Of a stretch of 32,105 nucleotides of DNA, positions 1 through 10,607 are shown in pieces. The DNA is from Chlorobium sp. N1 (GTDB taxonomy: Bacteria > Bacteroidota > Chlorobiia > Chlorobiales > Chlorobiaceae). The DNA lies in NCBI RefSeq assembly GCF_004332115.1, contig NZ_SJPA01000011.1, forward strand, positions 1-32,105, given 5' to 3'. The position numbers and the translations under genes were made by a program. The notes beneath the pieces are model-generated. The model ran no database searches. It saw nothing but the letters and a program-made list of their open reading frames with translations, and was not told the origin of the DNA. Numbering within the stretch: position 1 is the stretch's first letter; each line of letters starts with the position of its first letter.

Positions 1-494
1 CAAGTCAGGGTCCCCGCCAGTGAAGGGGGATGCCATATAATCCAGCATAAAAAAATAACCCGCCAGTTTGAGGGCACGCTTGCGCGCATCGCCTTAACGG
101 GTTTTGTTGCCTAAAATGTACAAAATGACCCCAAGTATTTCAAGCGAAATACGCGAGGACAAGTTAAGAGAGAGTGGTCAATGACGAGTGCAAAGGTGAA
201 CGGAAAACGTGTTCATCACAGGAACCAACGCGGGAATCATGTCGATATCGTTTCGGATTAAGATATACGGACTCTGCGGACAGTCTGGATGGCGAGGCTG
301 GGCCTATGTTTTGAGGATTCCCACTGCTTGAATTCTTGATATCGGCACTAAGCGGCGCAAGTCGGGAAATACTGGCTCGCCAGGGAAGAGGTCGATTACA
401 TCGAAACGGTGAATCGCCCGATGGACATACAGGGGAGCCTATTAGATGAGTAAGCCCATCGGGCAAATTCTGAAATTGAAGCCATAGAGAGGGA
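1..494. other. Degenerate accessory DNA without an intact gene
   Basis: This leading stretch is visibly less GC-rich than the housekeeping genes to its right and holds no convincing complete gene. Only short open stretches occur: a plus-strand frame open from the left edge to a TAA near 114, a 27-codon ATG frame at 181-264, and the remnants listed separately. A 13-codon frame starts at an ATG at 446, overlaps the stop at 451-453 in an ATGAGTAA arrangement, and ends just before the RhuM gene. It looks like eroded pieces of former operon genes. No IS terminal repeats or tRNA were seen here. Confidence 0.5.
352..453 (+). pseudogene. Possible helix-turn-helix (excisionase-like) C-terminal remnant
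   Basis: An open frame of 33 codons follows a TAA at 349-351 and ends at the TAA at 451-453. It contains KYWLAREEVDYIE, which resembles the end of MerR/excisionase-type winged-helix domains, where a Trp-x-[VI]-x-R-E-[ED]-[VL] stretch is common. A plausible preceding helix-turn-helix segment (ISALSGASR) lies in another frame immediately upstream, as expected after a frameshift. No start codon or full domain remains. The assignment rests on a short resemblance only. The sequence could also be unrelated. Confidence 0.25.
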
Positions 495-500
495 ATGCCC

Positions 501-977
501 ATGCCGAAAAAGACATCACCCAATAGCGTACGCCTTCGCAACAGCACGGCGGAGTTTTTGACCTTTGCCTATCAGAGCGGCGGCGACGGCGTGGAGGTGC
601 GGGTGCAGGATGGGACAATCTGGCTGTCGCAGAAAAACATGGGGCTTCTTTTTGAGACGACACCGGAAAACGTGCTGATGCACCTGAAGAACATTTACGC
701 CGAACACGAACTGACCGAGGATGCAACTGCTAAGGATTTCTTAGCAGTTCAAACCGAAGGAAAACGCCAGGTTCAGCGCAATATCCTGCACTACAATCTG
801 GATGCGATCATCGCCGTGGGCTACCGGGTGAACTCCCGGCGCGCCACGGCCTTCAGGCAGTGGGCCACGGGGGTTTTGCGGGACTATACGCTCCGGGGCT
901 ATGTACTGGATCGAAAGCGGATGGAGAACGGCGCATTCCCTGATGAGGATTACTTCGAACGTCTGTTGGAGGAAATT
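501..977 (+). pseudogene. RhuM-family protein, C-terminally truncated
   Basis: The translation matches the N-terminal half of the RhuM (virulence RhuM) family as I remember it. An N-terminal Phe-Leu/Tyr strand is followed by TIWLSQKNMGLLF, HLKNIYAEHEL, the YNLDAIIAVGYRVNS signature, FRQWATGVLRDY and LRGYVLDRKRMENG. The ATG at 501 is preferred over 495 because AGAGGG lies 7 nt upstream of it. Family members are roughly 330-350 residues. Here similarity stops near YFERLLEEI (codon at 975), and from 999 the DNA is the 3' end of the opposite-strand channel gene. The frame stays open to 2090 only because it reads antisense through that gene. RhuM genes are typical of islands and often sit beside restriction-modification or toxin genes; their biochemical role is unclear. 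Probably non-functional. Confidence 0.8.
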
Positions 978-998
978 CCCAAATTCCGCCTTTCCCCC

Positions 999-2066
999 TC
1001 ACTCGTCATGCAGGTAGCGGAACCTGATCTCTTTCCATGCGTCCGATCCGACGACCTCGAGCAGGTCGCGGTTGACCTGTTCCGTTTCGGGGCTGCCGGG
1101 CGGAAGCGCGAGGGCGTAGTAGGAGGTGCGGAACGAGCGGTCGACGACGCGCACGCCGTGCGCCGCTCCCGTCGTGATCAGGTAGCGCAGCACCGGCTCG
1201 TCGTAGACGACGGCGTCGATTTTTCCCCGTTCGAGAGCCTGCAGGGCCTCGCCGACCGTCTGGAAGTACTCGCCCCGTATGGAGAGCTCCTCGAGGAAGC
1301 TGCTGCTGGTCGATGCCCTGATGGTTCCGACCCGCTTGCCGTAGAGGTCGTCGACCTTCTCTATCCCGCCGCCGAGCGAGCCGACGGTGAGCGTCGTCGT
1401 GATGGCGGCGGTGAAGCCGGATACGACGATGAGGCTCATGAACATCCATACCAGCCCGACGAGGCGCCCCGGGGCCGTTTTCGGGGCCTTGTCGCCGTAG
1501 CCGACGGTGGTCATGGTCACGGCCGCCCACCAGAAGCCCGAGCCGATCCCCTCGGCGGGGGTGCCGCCGAAATGCTCGGGATTCTTCCGCCGCTCGAAGA
1601 ACCAGACGAGCAGGCCCGACAGGAGAAGCAGCAGGCTGAGCCCGCCGAGCACCCGCAGGAAAGCGGGGGAGAAGAGCCTCTGGATCGCCCGGTCCCACCC
1701 CTCCCGGGTGTCGCGCACGGCGATGGCCAGGCCCGAGCGGAAGTAGGGGTGGGAGAAGTCCAGCATCATTTCGCGCTCTGCCGTCATGGTGAGGGCGGCG
1801 GCCGCCATGTCGACCTTCCCGTCCGAGACGGCCCGGAGCATCTCCTCGAGGCCCATCGGCACGAAGACGGCCTTCCGGCCCTCTTTTTCGGCGATCGAGC
1901 GCACGAGCTCCACCGAGAGTCCCTCCCATTCTCCTTCTGCGTTCAGCATGGCGAAGGGGGGCGTCTGTTTGGTCGCCACCCTGAGCTCGTCCGTTGCGGC
2001 CGAGGCCGGTGCAAAGGACAGGATCGCCGTGAGGATGGCGAGGAGGAGGATGCGTGCGGAAGGCAT
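999..2066 (-). CDS. GluR0-type amino-acid-gated potassium channel (prokaryotic ionotropic glutamate receptor)
   Basis: This 355-residue protein has the architecture S1 - M1 - pore - M2 - S2 of bacterial glutamate-receptor channels. Residues 1-24 are a signal peptide ending ASAA. S1 (about 25-125) is the first lobe of a family-3 solute-binding domain with the ALTMTAEREMMLDFSHPYF block, in which R98 corresponds to the Arg that clamps the ligand alpha-carboxylate. M1 is at about 137-157. The pore loop carries TTVGYGD (186-192), the K+ selectivity filter. M2 is at about 203-226. S2 (about 236-340) contains RASTSSSFLEE and VVYDEP, whose Asp 289 is placed to bind the ligand amine. Like GluR0 it lacks the extra C-terminal membrane helix of animal receptors. 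It should sit in the inner membrane with the binding lobes in the periplasm. Ligand unknown; glutamate or another amino acid is inferred. It is a single gene, downstream of tRNA-Gly and separated from it by a terminator. Confidence 0.88.
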   Translation of the reverse strand: MPSARILLLAILTAILSFAPASAATDELRVATKQTPPFAMLNAEGEWEGLSVELVRSIAEKEGRKAVFVPMGLEEMLRAVSDGKVDMAAAALTMTAEREMMLDFSHPYFRSGLAIAVRDTREGWDRAIQRLFSPAFLRVLGGLSLLLLLSGLLVWFFERRKNPEHFGGTPAEGIGSGFWWAAVTMTTVGYGDKAPKTAPGRLVGLVWMFMSLIVVSGFTAAITTTLTVGSLGGGIEKVDDLYGKRVGTIRASTSSSFLEELSIRGEYFQTVGEALQALERGKIDAVVYDEPVLRYLITTGAAHGVRVVDRSFRTSYYALALPPGSPETEQVNRDLLEVVGSDAWKEIRFRYLHDE

Positions 2067-2097
2067 GGCGGTGGGGTTCTGGTGGGCTGAAAACAGA

Positions 2098-2125
2098 AAA
2101 GCCCCTGACGGCTGTCAGAGGCTTT
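2098..2125 (-). terminator. Intrinsic terminator after tRNA-Gly
   Basis: AAAGCC (2098-2103) pairs with GGCTTT (2120-2125) and CTGAC (2105-2109) with GTCAG (2114-2118), with one mismatch between them and a 4-nt loop. On the minus strand the stem runs into TTTTCTGTTTTC. It lies 11 nt beyond the 3' end of the tRNA and upstream of the channel gene, so it probably ends the tRNA transcript. Confidence 0.75.
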
Positions 2126-2135
2126 CTTCGTGCGT

Positions 2136-2209
<74 letters not shown>

Positions 2210-2295
2210 GTTGATGAGGCATCAATATAAGGAAATTTTATTTCCGTGCAACTGGTGCGTGTTTTTTCCTCGATTTCTTTTTCTCTTTTTTCCGG

Positions 2296-2316
2296 AAGCC
2301 CCGTCCGGCGGGGCTT
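2296..2316. terminator. GC-rich hairpin downstream of trpB
   Basis: AAGCCCCG (2296-2303) pairs perfectly with CGGGGCTT (2309-2316) around a 5-nt loop, 2 nt past the trpB stop codon. On the minus strand (trpB direction) the stem is followed by TTCCGG rather than a U run, whereas the plus strand ends in TTTT. It may protect or terminate the trpB mRNA weakly and block antisense transcription. Confidence 0.5.
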
Positions 2317-2317
2317 T

Positions 2318-3517
<1,200 letters not shown>

Positions 3518-3550
3518 GGAGCTGATGAATGGTTCTTAGGCGCGGGATTA

Positions 3551-3580
3551 GGTAAATAATCCTATATTTAAGAATTTACC
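3551..3580. promoter_or_regulatory. Inverted repeat in the trpB-lptD divergent intergenic region
   Basis: GGTAAAT (3551-3557) is repeated inverted as ATTTACC (3574-3580) around a 16-nt AT-rich core containing CCTATATTT. The region is the only AT-rich stretch between two divergent GC-rich genes, so it should contain both promoters. The inverted repeat could be an operator or a coincidence of the AT-rich core. No matching -35/-10 pair is clear enough to call. Confidence 0.3.
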
Positions 3581-3615
3581 GGCCAATATCACAACCCGAG
3601 AGTCGCCCGAACCGC

Positions 3616-6285
3616 GTGAAGCTTTTCGACCGTCAGATAGAAAGAGTGCTCGGACGCCTGCTGCTGGCGGTTCTGCTCTCTTCAGCGCCTTCCGCACTCC
3701 GCGCCGAAGGTTACGCCGGGCCCGACTCTTCCGCGGCAAAGTACGTCTTCGATTTCCCCGAGGAGCGGCCCGATTCGCTCTCCTCCCGCCCGGACTCATC
3801 CTCGGGCGCTCCCGCGCGTCCGGTCAGCTATGCCGCCAGGGATTCGATGGTCTACCATCTCGACACCAGGCAGGTAGAGCTCTGGGGCAAGGGTTCGGTC
3901 ACCGACGAGGGGGCCACCATCAGGGGGTCGAAGATCGTCATCAACCGCAGCACCTCGAGCCTTACGGCGTTCGGAAGGTTCGACGGCGAGCATGTCCTCG
4001 ACGAGCCTGCCTCTTTCAGCGATCCCGGCGGCAGTTTCGACGGCGAGGTCATCAGCTACAACTTCAAGACCCGCAAAGGCCGGACCTTCGATGCCTCCTC
4101 GATCTCCCAGGAGATCCTCTTCAGCGGCAACGACGTGACCCGCCTTCCCGACGGGGACCTCTCCGTCAGGGGCGGGAGTTTCACCACCTGCGACGACCCC
4201 GAGCCGCACTACTGGTTTTCGGCGAGCCACATGCACATCGTGCCCGACAGCCGCATCCAGGCATGGCCGCTGGTCATGTACGTGCGGCCGGAGATCTTCT
4301 CCTACCGCCTTCCCGCCCTGCCGCTTCTTCCGCTTCCCTACATGGTCTTTCCCATCAGTTCGGGCCGCAAGTCGGGCTTCCTGATCCCGCGTCCCGGCCA
4401 GGACGGCGACGGGTTCATGCTCGGCGGTCTCGGCTACTACTGGGCGATGAACGACTACATGGACCTGCGCCTGGAGGGCGACCTGCACGCCAACAGCGAC
4501 AGCCGGACCGCCGAGCGCTTCCGCTACGTGAAGAGCGGCGAGTATTCGGGCACCCTGACCGGCGAGCAGAAACAGGAGGGGCTGTCGAAGAGCTGGTACT
4601 ACAATGCCGTGCACAGCCAGACGATCGACCCGACCTCGAGCCTCGGCGTCAATTTCCAGTTCTACGGCGGCGAGCGCGAGAGCGATCTCAACTCCATCGA
4701 CGCCGAGTCCATCATCACCGAACAGTCCAACGCTTCGGCCTACCTGTCGAAGACCTTCGGCGACAACAGCAGCATCGCCTCATTCGGCTACAGCCGTGCG
4801 GAGGATTTGCGCAACAGCAACTCCTCGCAGCGCGTGAGTGCGGTGTTCTACCAGAACCGGACCGCCCCGTTCTCCGACGCGCCTCCCGGGGACTGGCGCT
4901 CAGACGTCTCCCTGAGCTCGGGCGTCTCCTACGTCGGTGATTTCATCTCGAACACATCGGGAAGCTCGACCAGCGGCTACGTGCTCGACGCCCACGTCGA
5001 TGCCGGGTATTTCCGCCGCTATTCCGACGACTTCAGCGCCATGTTCTCCCAGGGGCTGAGCCTCCAGTCGGTCGTGCCGGACACGACCCTCTACCCGCAC
5101 GCCTTCAGCGGCTCGAGGGTGGTCGTGCCGCTCAGGATGCAGTCGACCCTCGCGCGCCACTTCCATCTCAACCCCTCCCTGACCTTCGACCACTACGAGC
5201 CCGACGAAGGGCGCGGCGACCCCTTCTCCACCGCGGTCTTCGCCCTGGACGCCACCACCCGGCTCTACGGCCGTCCGCTTGCAACGGGGTTCCTGGAGAA
5301 CCTGACCGGCATGACGGCCGTCCGCCATGTCTTCGTACCCACCCTCACCTATGCATGGAACCGCCCCTACCCCGGGACGTGGTTCGAGCCCTCCGCCTAC
5401 GACTGGCCGGACATGCTCCAGTACGGCTCCTTCCAGGAGCCGGTCTACACCGGCGTGGGGACGGGGCAGAGCACCGTCGGCATCAGCCTGAAGAACCTCT
5501 TCCAGGGGCGGTTCCGCGGCGGCGAGTATCCCTCTCCCGATGCGCTCGAAGGGGGTGACTACTCCCGCCAGCTGCTCTCGCTGACGGCGGCAACCTCGTA
5601 CAACTTCGCCGCCGACAGCCTCCGGCTCGCCCCGGTGACCCTCCTTGCCTCCAGCGACGCCCTCTCCGAGCACCTGCTGCTCAGCGCCGGGGGCATGTAC
5701 GACTACTACAGCTACGATTCGGCAACCGGCGAGCGCATCGACCGGGCCGCGGGCGACGACGGCCACGGTATCCTGCGCTTCGTGAAGGGGTTCGTGAACA
5801 TGAGCTGGAGCTTCGAGGGTGAGCGGGCGGGTGCGGCACCCCGCCCCTCGGTGCGCGACAGCGGCATCCCCTTCATCCTCAATTCCAACCAGGCGCTCTT
5901 CCTCGAGCGCTTCAACACCACCGACACCTACCACGACATCGACTACGGGGTGCCCTGGCAGCTGCGCATGTCGATGTTCCTCTACACCGACCGCAGCAAC
6001 CCGGTAAACGGGGCGGAGGCCATGTCGCTGCTCAACGCCATGCTGCGGGTGGGGCTTTCGCGCAACTGGCAGGTGGCCGTCAACACCGGCTACGATTTCC
6101 TGAACGACGACGTGGTCTTCCCGATCGTGCAGATCCACCGCGACCTGCACTGCTGGCAGCTGAGCTTCCAGTGGGTGCCTTCCGGCATCTTCAAGAGTTA
6201 TTCGCTGCAGATCGGGCTGAAGGCTCCGCAGCTGCGCGACATCAAGTTCGGCAAGAAAGGCACCTCACTCGGCGGCGGTTCGTAG
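3616..6285 (+). CDS. lptD: LPS-assembly outer membrane protein LptD-like (OstA)
   Basis: LptD forms the outer-membrane barrel that, with the lipoprotein LptE, inserts lipopolysaccharide into the outer leaflet. The 889-residue protein starts at GTG 3616 and has a signal peptide (LLLAVLLSSAPSALRA, about 15-30). An N-terminal OstA/LptA-like jellyroll domain follows (about 70-195), with repeated short strands such as VYHLDTRQVELWGKGSV. Next is the characteristic TTCDD...HYWFSA motif (Cys 192). The long C-terminal region is rich in alternating aromatic strands and ends with HRDLHCWQLSFQW, as LptD proteins do. It sits alone on the plus strand and converges with the hydrolase gene with a gap of only 5 bp. 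No other lpt gene is in the window. No internal damage was seen. Confidence 0.87.
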   Translation: MKLFDRQIERVLGRLLLAVLLSSAPSALRAEGYAGPDSSAAKYVFDFPEERPDSLSSRPDSSSGAPARPVSYAARDSMVYHLDTRQVELWGKGSVTDEGATIRGSKIVINRSTSSLTAFGRFDGEHVLDEPASFSDPGGSFDGEVISYNFKTRKGRTFDASSISQEILFSGNDVTRLPDGDLSVRGGSFTTCDDPEPHYWFSASHMHIVPDSRIQAWPLVMYVRPEIFSYRLPALPLLPLPYMVFPISSGRKSGFLIPRPGQDGDGFMLGGLGYYWAMNDYMDLRLEGDLHANSDSRTAERFRYVKSGEYSGTLTGEQKQEGLSKSWYYNAVHSQTIDPTSSLGVNFQFYGGERESDLNSIDAESIITEQSNASAYLSKTFGDNSSIASFGYSRAEDLRNSNSSQRVSAVFYQNRTAPFSDAPPGDWRSDVSLSSGVSYVGDFISNTSGSSTSGYVLDAHVDAGYFRRYSDDFSAMFSQGLSLQSVVPDTTLYPHAFSGSRVVVPLRMQSTLARHFHLNPSLTFDHYEPDEGRGDPFSTAVFALDATTRLYGRPLATGFLENLTGMTAVRHVFVPTLTYAWNRPYPGTWFEPSAYDWPDMLQYGSFQEPVYTGVGTGQSTVGISLKNLFQGRFRGGEYPSPDALEGGDYSRQLLSLTAATSYNFAADSLRLAPVTLLASSDALSEHLLLSAGGMYDYYSYDSATGERIDRAAGDDGHGILRFVKGFVNMSWSFEGERAGAAPRPSVRDSGIPFILNSNQALFLERFNTTDTYHDIDYGVPWQLRMSMFLYTDRSNPVNGAEAMSLLNAMLRVGLSRNWQVAVNTGYDFLNDDVVFPIVQIHRDLHCWQLSFQWVPSGIFKSYSLQIGLKAPQLRDIKFGKKGTSLGGGS

Positions 6286-6290
6286 GGGAT

Positions 6291-7169
6291 TCAGCCCTCG
6301 TCGATCGAGCGGAGGATATCGGCGGTGCGCCGGTTGAATGCCTCGTCGGCGTCGTGGTGGATGCAGTGTCCCGCCTTCGGGATGATCCATGCCCCCGCCT
6401 GCGGCAGCAGCTCCTGGAACTCCGGGATGATCTTGTGGGGCGGCAGCGCCGTATCCTCGGCTCCCCACAGGAGGAACGCCTTTCCCTTGTAGCGCGAGGG
6501 TTTTTCCAGGCCGTCCAGGCGGAAGTCGCCCGGGCGGCGCGACGGCGACAGGTACGACCATGCCGCACCGCGGTCCTGCAGCGGCCGGGTGAACTGGGTG
6601 ACGAGCCTGAGGTTCACCTTCGACTGGTTGTAGTAGGTCGGGGCCAGGCTCTGGCTGACGCCCATGGGGTTGGCGAAGGCGGTAAAGAGCACCTCTCCGA
6701 TGAGCGGCGAGCCGATGAGGCCGAAGAAGATGCTGTTCATTCCGTCCATCGTGTCGCCGAAGAGCCCGGACGGGTTGGCCAGGATCAGGGCTTCGACCTT
6801 CTCCGGGCGGCGGTCGGCGAAAAAGATGGCGCTGGCGGCGCCCATCGAGTGCCCGACCAGGATGACGCGGCCGATCTGCTTCAGCTGGAGGAACGCCTCG
6901 ATCTGCGCGGCGAAGAGCTCGAGGCTGTAGCGCACGTTGGGCTTGTCGGAGCGGCCGAACCCGATGAGGTCCATGGCGTAGACCCTGCGGCCTTCGCTGA
7001 ACTGCGGGATGTTCAGGTCCCAGTGCTCGAGCATGGCCCCGTAGCCGTGCAGGAAGAGGATCGGCAGGCGGTCGGCATGCTCCTCCCCGTACTCCCGGTA
7101 CCGTATCTTCGCTTCCGTTTTTTCGCCGAGCTCCCAGAGGAAGTGGCGGTCCTGTTCGCTCTTTTTCAT
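6291..7169 (-). CDS. Alpha/beta-hydrolase fold protein
   Basis: This 292-residue cytosolic protein has no signal peptide and carries a complete alpha/beta-hydrolase catalytic set. The oxyanion loop is HGYG (41-44), the nucleophile elbow GHSMG with Ser 108, the acid Asp 239 in WGAEDTALP, and the base His 268 in AGHCIHHD. A lid-like segment lies between strands 6 and 7 (about 135-220). The family covers esterases, C-C hydrolases, pheophytinase-like and chlorophyll-related hydrolases. The substrate cannot be read from sequence, and I do not assign it to bacteriochlorophyll metabolism. It is divergent from the Rrf2 regulator across 122 bp, so the two might share regulation. Confidence 0.9.
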   Translation of the reverse strand: MKKSEQDRHFLWELGEKTEAKIRYREYGEEHADRLPILFLHGYGAMLEHWDLNIPQFSEGRRVYAMDLIGFGRSDKPNVRYSLELFAAQIEAFLQLKQIGRVILVGHSMGAASAIFFADRRPEKVEALILANPSGLFGDTMDGMNSIFFGLIGSPLIGEVLFTAFANPMGVSQSLAPTYYNQSKVNLRLVTQFTRPLQDRGAAWSYLSPSRRPGDFRLDGLEKPSRYKGKAFLLWGAEDTALPPHKIIPEFQELLPQAGAWIIPKAGHCIHHDADEAFNRRTADILRSIDEG

Positions 7170-7291
7170 GGCCGGTCTGCGTTAAGGTCGGTGAGGGATA
7201 AACTTTCTGTATAATATACCCGTTGAGTCCCATTAAACCTCTATATTGAAAAGGAACTGAACCGCCCGCCCCTGCGGGCAACCCTCTAAGC
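7170..7291. promoter_or_regulatory. Divergent promoter region of hydrolase and rrf2
   Basis: This 122-bp spacer contains TATAAT at 7210-7215, a good -10 match on the plus strand, and on the minus strand a TATTAT-like -10 over the same bases. No strong -35 is visible. Just downstream, ATACCCGTTGAGTC resembles one half of the IscR type-1 site (ATACCyGACT), which would suit autoregulation by the Rrf2 protein. The second half-site is poor, so this is only a candidate. Confidence 0.35.
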
Positions 7292-7714
7292 ATGCTGCAG
7301 GTATCCAGAAAATTCGAATACGGACTCCACGCCGTGGCCTACCTTGCCTCGCGGGGAGCGGAGCGCGTCGTGACCGTCAAGGAGATGGCCGAGGAGATCG
7401 GCTTTTCACCGGAGTTTCTCGCCAAGGCGATGCAGAGCCTGACGCGGGCCGGCATCGCCGCTTCCGTGCAGGGAGTGAAGGGCGGCTACACCCTCGCCCG
7501 CAGCGCCGAAAGCATCACGGTGGCCGATATCGGCACCGCCATCGAGGGCCAGCCGCACCTGGTCCGCTGCGCGCTGAAGGCCGCCAGCTGCGAGATCTAC
7601 TCGTCATGCCCCCATCGCGGCTACATGACGGGCCTGCAGGACCGGATCCAGGGCCTCCTCGGCGCCACCACCGTCGCCGCCCTTCTCCGCTCGGAGGAGC
7701 GAACCACGAAATAA
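7292..7714 (+). CDS. Rrf2-family transcriptional regulator with cluster-binding-type cysteines
   Basis: This 140-residue protein has the Rrf2 winged helix: LQVSRKFEYGLHAVAYLA, the recognition helix region SPEFLAKAMQSLTRAG, and the wing VKGGYTLAR. Cys 93, Cys 100 and Cys 106 are spaced C-x6-C-x5-C, as in IscR/NsrR/RsrR-type members that bind an iron-sulfur cluster, so it could sense iron-sulfur status, redox stress or nitric oxide. The sequence alone does not say which. The uvrA start lies 13 bp after its stop, so the two are probably cotranscribed. A -10 box and a partial IscR-like half-site lie in its promoter region. Confidence 0.9.
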   Translation: MLQVSRKFEYGLHAVAYLASRGAERVVTVKEMAEEIGFSPEFLAKAMQSLTRAGIAASVQGVKGGYTLARSAESITVADIGTAIEGQPHLVRCALKAASCEIYSSCPHRGYMTGLQDRIQGLLGATTVAALLRSEERTTK

Positions 7715-7727
7715 GAACCACCCGAAC

Positions 7728-10589
7728 ATGACCAAGCATAGGCAACCCGGTCCTGCTCCCGCCGAACCGAGCCTGCCGGACATCGTCCTCAGGGGCATCA
7801 CCACCCACAACCTCCAGAACATCTCCGTACGCATTCCCCGCAACCGGTTCGTCGTCTTTACCGGCGTGAGCGGTTCGGGCAAGTCGAGCCTGGCTTTCGA
7901 CACCCTCTACGCCGAGGGGCACCGCCGATACGTGGAGTCGCTCTCGGCCTACGTCCGCCAGTTCCTCGAACGCATGCCGCGACCAGAGATCGAGTCGGTG
8001 GAGGGCATCGCCCCGGCCATCGCCATCGAGCAGAAGGCGATTCCGCGCAACCCCCGCTCGACGGTCGGTACCGTCTCGGAGATCTACGACTACCTCCGGC
8101 TGCTCTACGCACGCATCGGCAAGATCTACTCCCGCGACACCAACGAGCTGGTGCTGAAGCACACCCCCGACGACGTGGCCCTGCAGGCCGGCTTCTTCGA
8201 GGAGGGAACGAAGTTCTACGCGGGGTTCCTCTTCCCTTCCCACGAGGACGGAAGCCATCACCCGCGGAGCGTGGAGGAGGAGCTCTCCAGCCTCCTCAAG
8301 AAGGGCTTTTTCCGCCTGATCTCGGGCGAGACCCTGCTCGACCTCAACCGTGAGGAGGATCGCCGGAAGGTGGTGCTGATGACCGACGGGGAGCGTCGTT
8401 CGCTGCTCGTGCTCGTCGACCGGTTCGTCGCCCGCCATGACGAAAAGTTCAGGAGCCGCGTCGGCGAGGCGGCCGAGACCTGCTTCGGCGAGTCGGGCGG
8501 CCATGCGGTGCTGCAGGTGGCCGGCGGCCGGCGCTACCGGTTCAGCGACCGCCTCGAGCTCGACGGGGTCGAGTACCAGGAGCCCTCCCCGCAGCTCTTC
8601 GCCTTCAACTCCCCGATCGGGGCCTGCACGACCTGCCAGGGGTTCGGCCGCATCGCCGGCATCGACGAACACGCCGTCGTGCCGGACCGTTCGCTCTCGA
8701 TCCGGGACGGGGCCATCGCCTGCTGGAACTCCGAAAAGTATCGCTGGAACCTCGAGGAGCTGCTCCTGGCGGCCCCGAAGGCGGGAATCGATGTCGACAT
8801 GCCCTACGAAAAGCTGCCCCAGGCCCACAAGGAGCTCGTCTGGAAGGGGATCGGGGGCACCGGCTACCGCGGCATATGGCCCTTCTTCCGGGAGATCGAA
8901 AAGGACGCCGGCTACAAGATGCACTTCCGCGTCTTCCTCAGCCGCTACCGCGGCTACGCCACCTGTCCCGACTGCGAGGGGTCGCGCCTCAACCCCGACG
9001 CACGCCTGGTGAGGGTGTCGGGAAAGAGCATCACCGAGGTGGTGCGCATGAACATCGCCGAGGCGCAGGACTTCTTCAAGGGGCTCGAGATCTCTCCGTT
9101 CGACCGCAGGGTGGCCGAATCGGTGCTCCAGGAGATCGAGAAGCGGCTCGGCTACCTGCTCGAGGTGGGCCTCGACTACCTGACGCTCGACCGTCTCACC
9201 CATACGCTTTCGGGCGGCGAGTTCCAGCGCATCAACCTCTCCACCTCGCTCGGCTCTCCGCTGGTCGGGGCCATCTACATCCTCGACGAGCCGAGCATCG
9301 GCCTGCACCAGAGCGATTCGGCCCGCCTCATCGGCCTGCTCCGCAAGCTCCGCGACCTCGGCAACACGGTCGTCGTCGTCGAGCACGACCGGGAGATCAT
9401 CGAGGCGGCCGACGAGGTCATCGACCTCGGTCCCCATGCCGGAAGGCTCGGCGGAAAGGTGGTCTTCCACGGTACGGTCGAGGAGATGAAGCGTTCCGGA
9501 ACGTCGCTGACGGCCGAGTACCTGCAGGACCGGCGCCGCATCGAGCTGCCGGAGCGGCGACGTACGCCGGACTTTTCGGCCTGCATCGAAATCACGGGCG
9601 CCATGGAGAACAACCTCAGGAACATCGACGTGCGCTTTCCGCTCGGCGTCATGACCTGCGTCACCGGCGTCAGCGGCTCGGGCAAGTCGACGCTCATCGG
9701 CGACATCCTCTGCCGGGGCCTGCGGCGCGAGAAGGAGGGGGCGAAGGAGGAGGTCGGCACCCACCGCTCGATCAGCGGCGCCTGGCTCATAGACCGCATC
9801 GAGCAGGTCGACCAGTCACCCATCGGCAAGTCCAGCCGGAGCAACCCGGTCACCTACCTGAAGATCTTCGACGACATCCGCTCGGTCTTCGCCCAGACTC
9901 CCGAGGCGAAGGCGCGGGGGTGGAAGGCGGGGTATTTCTCGTTCAATATTCCTGGCGGGCGTTGCGAGGCCTGTGCGGGCGAGGGGAGCGTGAAGATCGA
10001 GATGCAGTTCCTCGCCGACATCGAGGCGGTCTGCGAGGATTGCGGGGGGCTGCGCTACCGCTCCGACACGCTCGAGGTCAAGTACCGCGGGCGTTCGATC
10101 GCCGAGGTGCTCGACATGACCGTGGACGAGGGCGTCGAGTTCTTCGCCCGCGAAAAGTCGATCGCCCGCAAGCTCTCGGTGCTCCGGGAGGTGGGGCTCG
10201 GCTACATCCGCCTCGGCCAGTCCTCGAGCACCCTCTCGGGGGGCGAGGCCCAGCGGCTGAAGCTTGCGAGCTTCATCGCGCGCGCCGACGTCGAACACAC
10301 CCTTTTCGTCTTCGACGAGCCGACGACAGGCCTGCACTTCGAGGACATCCGCCGTCTGCTCGGCTGCTTCGAGAAACTGCTCGAGCAGAAGAACACGCTC
10401 GTCATCATCGAGCACAACCCCGACATCATCTCGCAGGCCGACTGGGTGATCGATCTCGGTCCCGGCGCCGGGGACCGGGGCGGGAGCCTCGTCGCGGAGG
10501 GGACGCCCGAGGAGCTGGCCGCCATGGACGAGTCGCTCACCGGCCGGCACCTCAGGCCGCTGTTCCGGCGTCTCGGCGGCAAGAGATAG
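7728..10589 (+). CDS. uvrA: Excinuclease ABC subunit A (UvrA)
   Basis: UvrA is the damage-recognition ATPase of nucleotide excision repair and loads UvrB. The 953-residue protein has two ABC ATPase halves. Walker A sequences are at 46-54 (GVSGSGKSS) and 647-655 (GVSGSGKST), with signatures LSGGEFQRI and LSGGEAQRLKLA, and DEPSIGLH and DEPTTGLH Walker B regions. The zinc modules are CTTC...CPDC in the first half and the beta-hairpin CEAC-x20-CEDC near residues 745-775. The CPxCG motif that most UvrA proteins carry just after the ARIG segment is missing (IGKIYSRDTNEL instead). Bacteroidetes and Chlorobi often have a second UvrA, and this could be that paralogue. It is preceded at 13 bp by the Rrf2 gene. 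Confidence 0.95.
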   Translation: MTKHRQPGPAPAEPSLPDIVLRGITTHNLQNISVRIPRNRFVVFTGVSGSGKSSLAFDTLYAEGHRRYVESLSAYVRQFLERMPRPEIESVEGIAPAIAIEQKAIPRNPRSTVGTVSEIYDYLRLLYARIGKIYSRDTNELVLKHTPDDVALQAGFFEEGTKFYAGFLFPSHEDGSHHPRSVEEELSSLLKKGFFRLISGETLLDLNREEDRRKVVLMTDGERRSLLVLVDRFVARHDEKFRSRVGEAAETCFGESGGHAVLQVAGGRRYRFSDRLELDGVEYQEPSPQLFAFNSPIGACTTCQGFGRIAGIDEHAVVPDRSLSIRDGAIACWNSEKYRWNLEELLLAAPKAGIDVDMPYEKLPQAHKELVWKGIGGTGYRGIWPFFREIEKDAGYKMHFRVFLSRYRGYATCPDCEGSRLNPDARLVRVSGKSITEVVRMNIAEAQDFFKGLEISPFDRRVAESVLQEIEKRLGYLLEVGLDYLTLDRLTHTLSGGEFQRINLSTSLGSPLVGAIYILDEPSIGLHQSDSARLIGLLRKLRDLGNTVVVVEHDREIIEAADEVIDLGPHAGRLGGKVVFHGTVEEMKRSGTSLTAEYLQDRRRIELPERRRTPDFSACIEITGAMENNLRNIDVRFPLGVMTCVTGVSGSGKSTLIGDILCRGLRREKEGAKEEVGTHRSISGAWLIDRIEQVDQSPIGKSSRSNPVTYLKIFDDIRSVFAQTPEAKARGWKAGYFSFNIPGGRCEACAGEGSVKIEMQFLADIEAVCEDCGGLRYRSDTLEVKYRGRSIAEVLDMTVDEGVEFFAREKSIARKLSVLREVGLGYIRLGQSSSTLSGGEAQRLKLASFIARADVEHTLFVFDEPTTGLHFEDIRRLLGCFEKLLEQKNTLVIIEHNPDIISQADWVIDLGPGAGDRGGSLVAEGTPEELAAMDESLTGRHLRPLFRRLGGKR

Positions 10590-10607
10590 CGGATGTGGAG
10601 GGGCGGC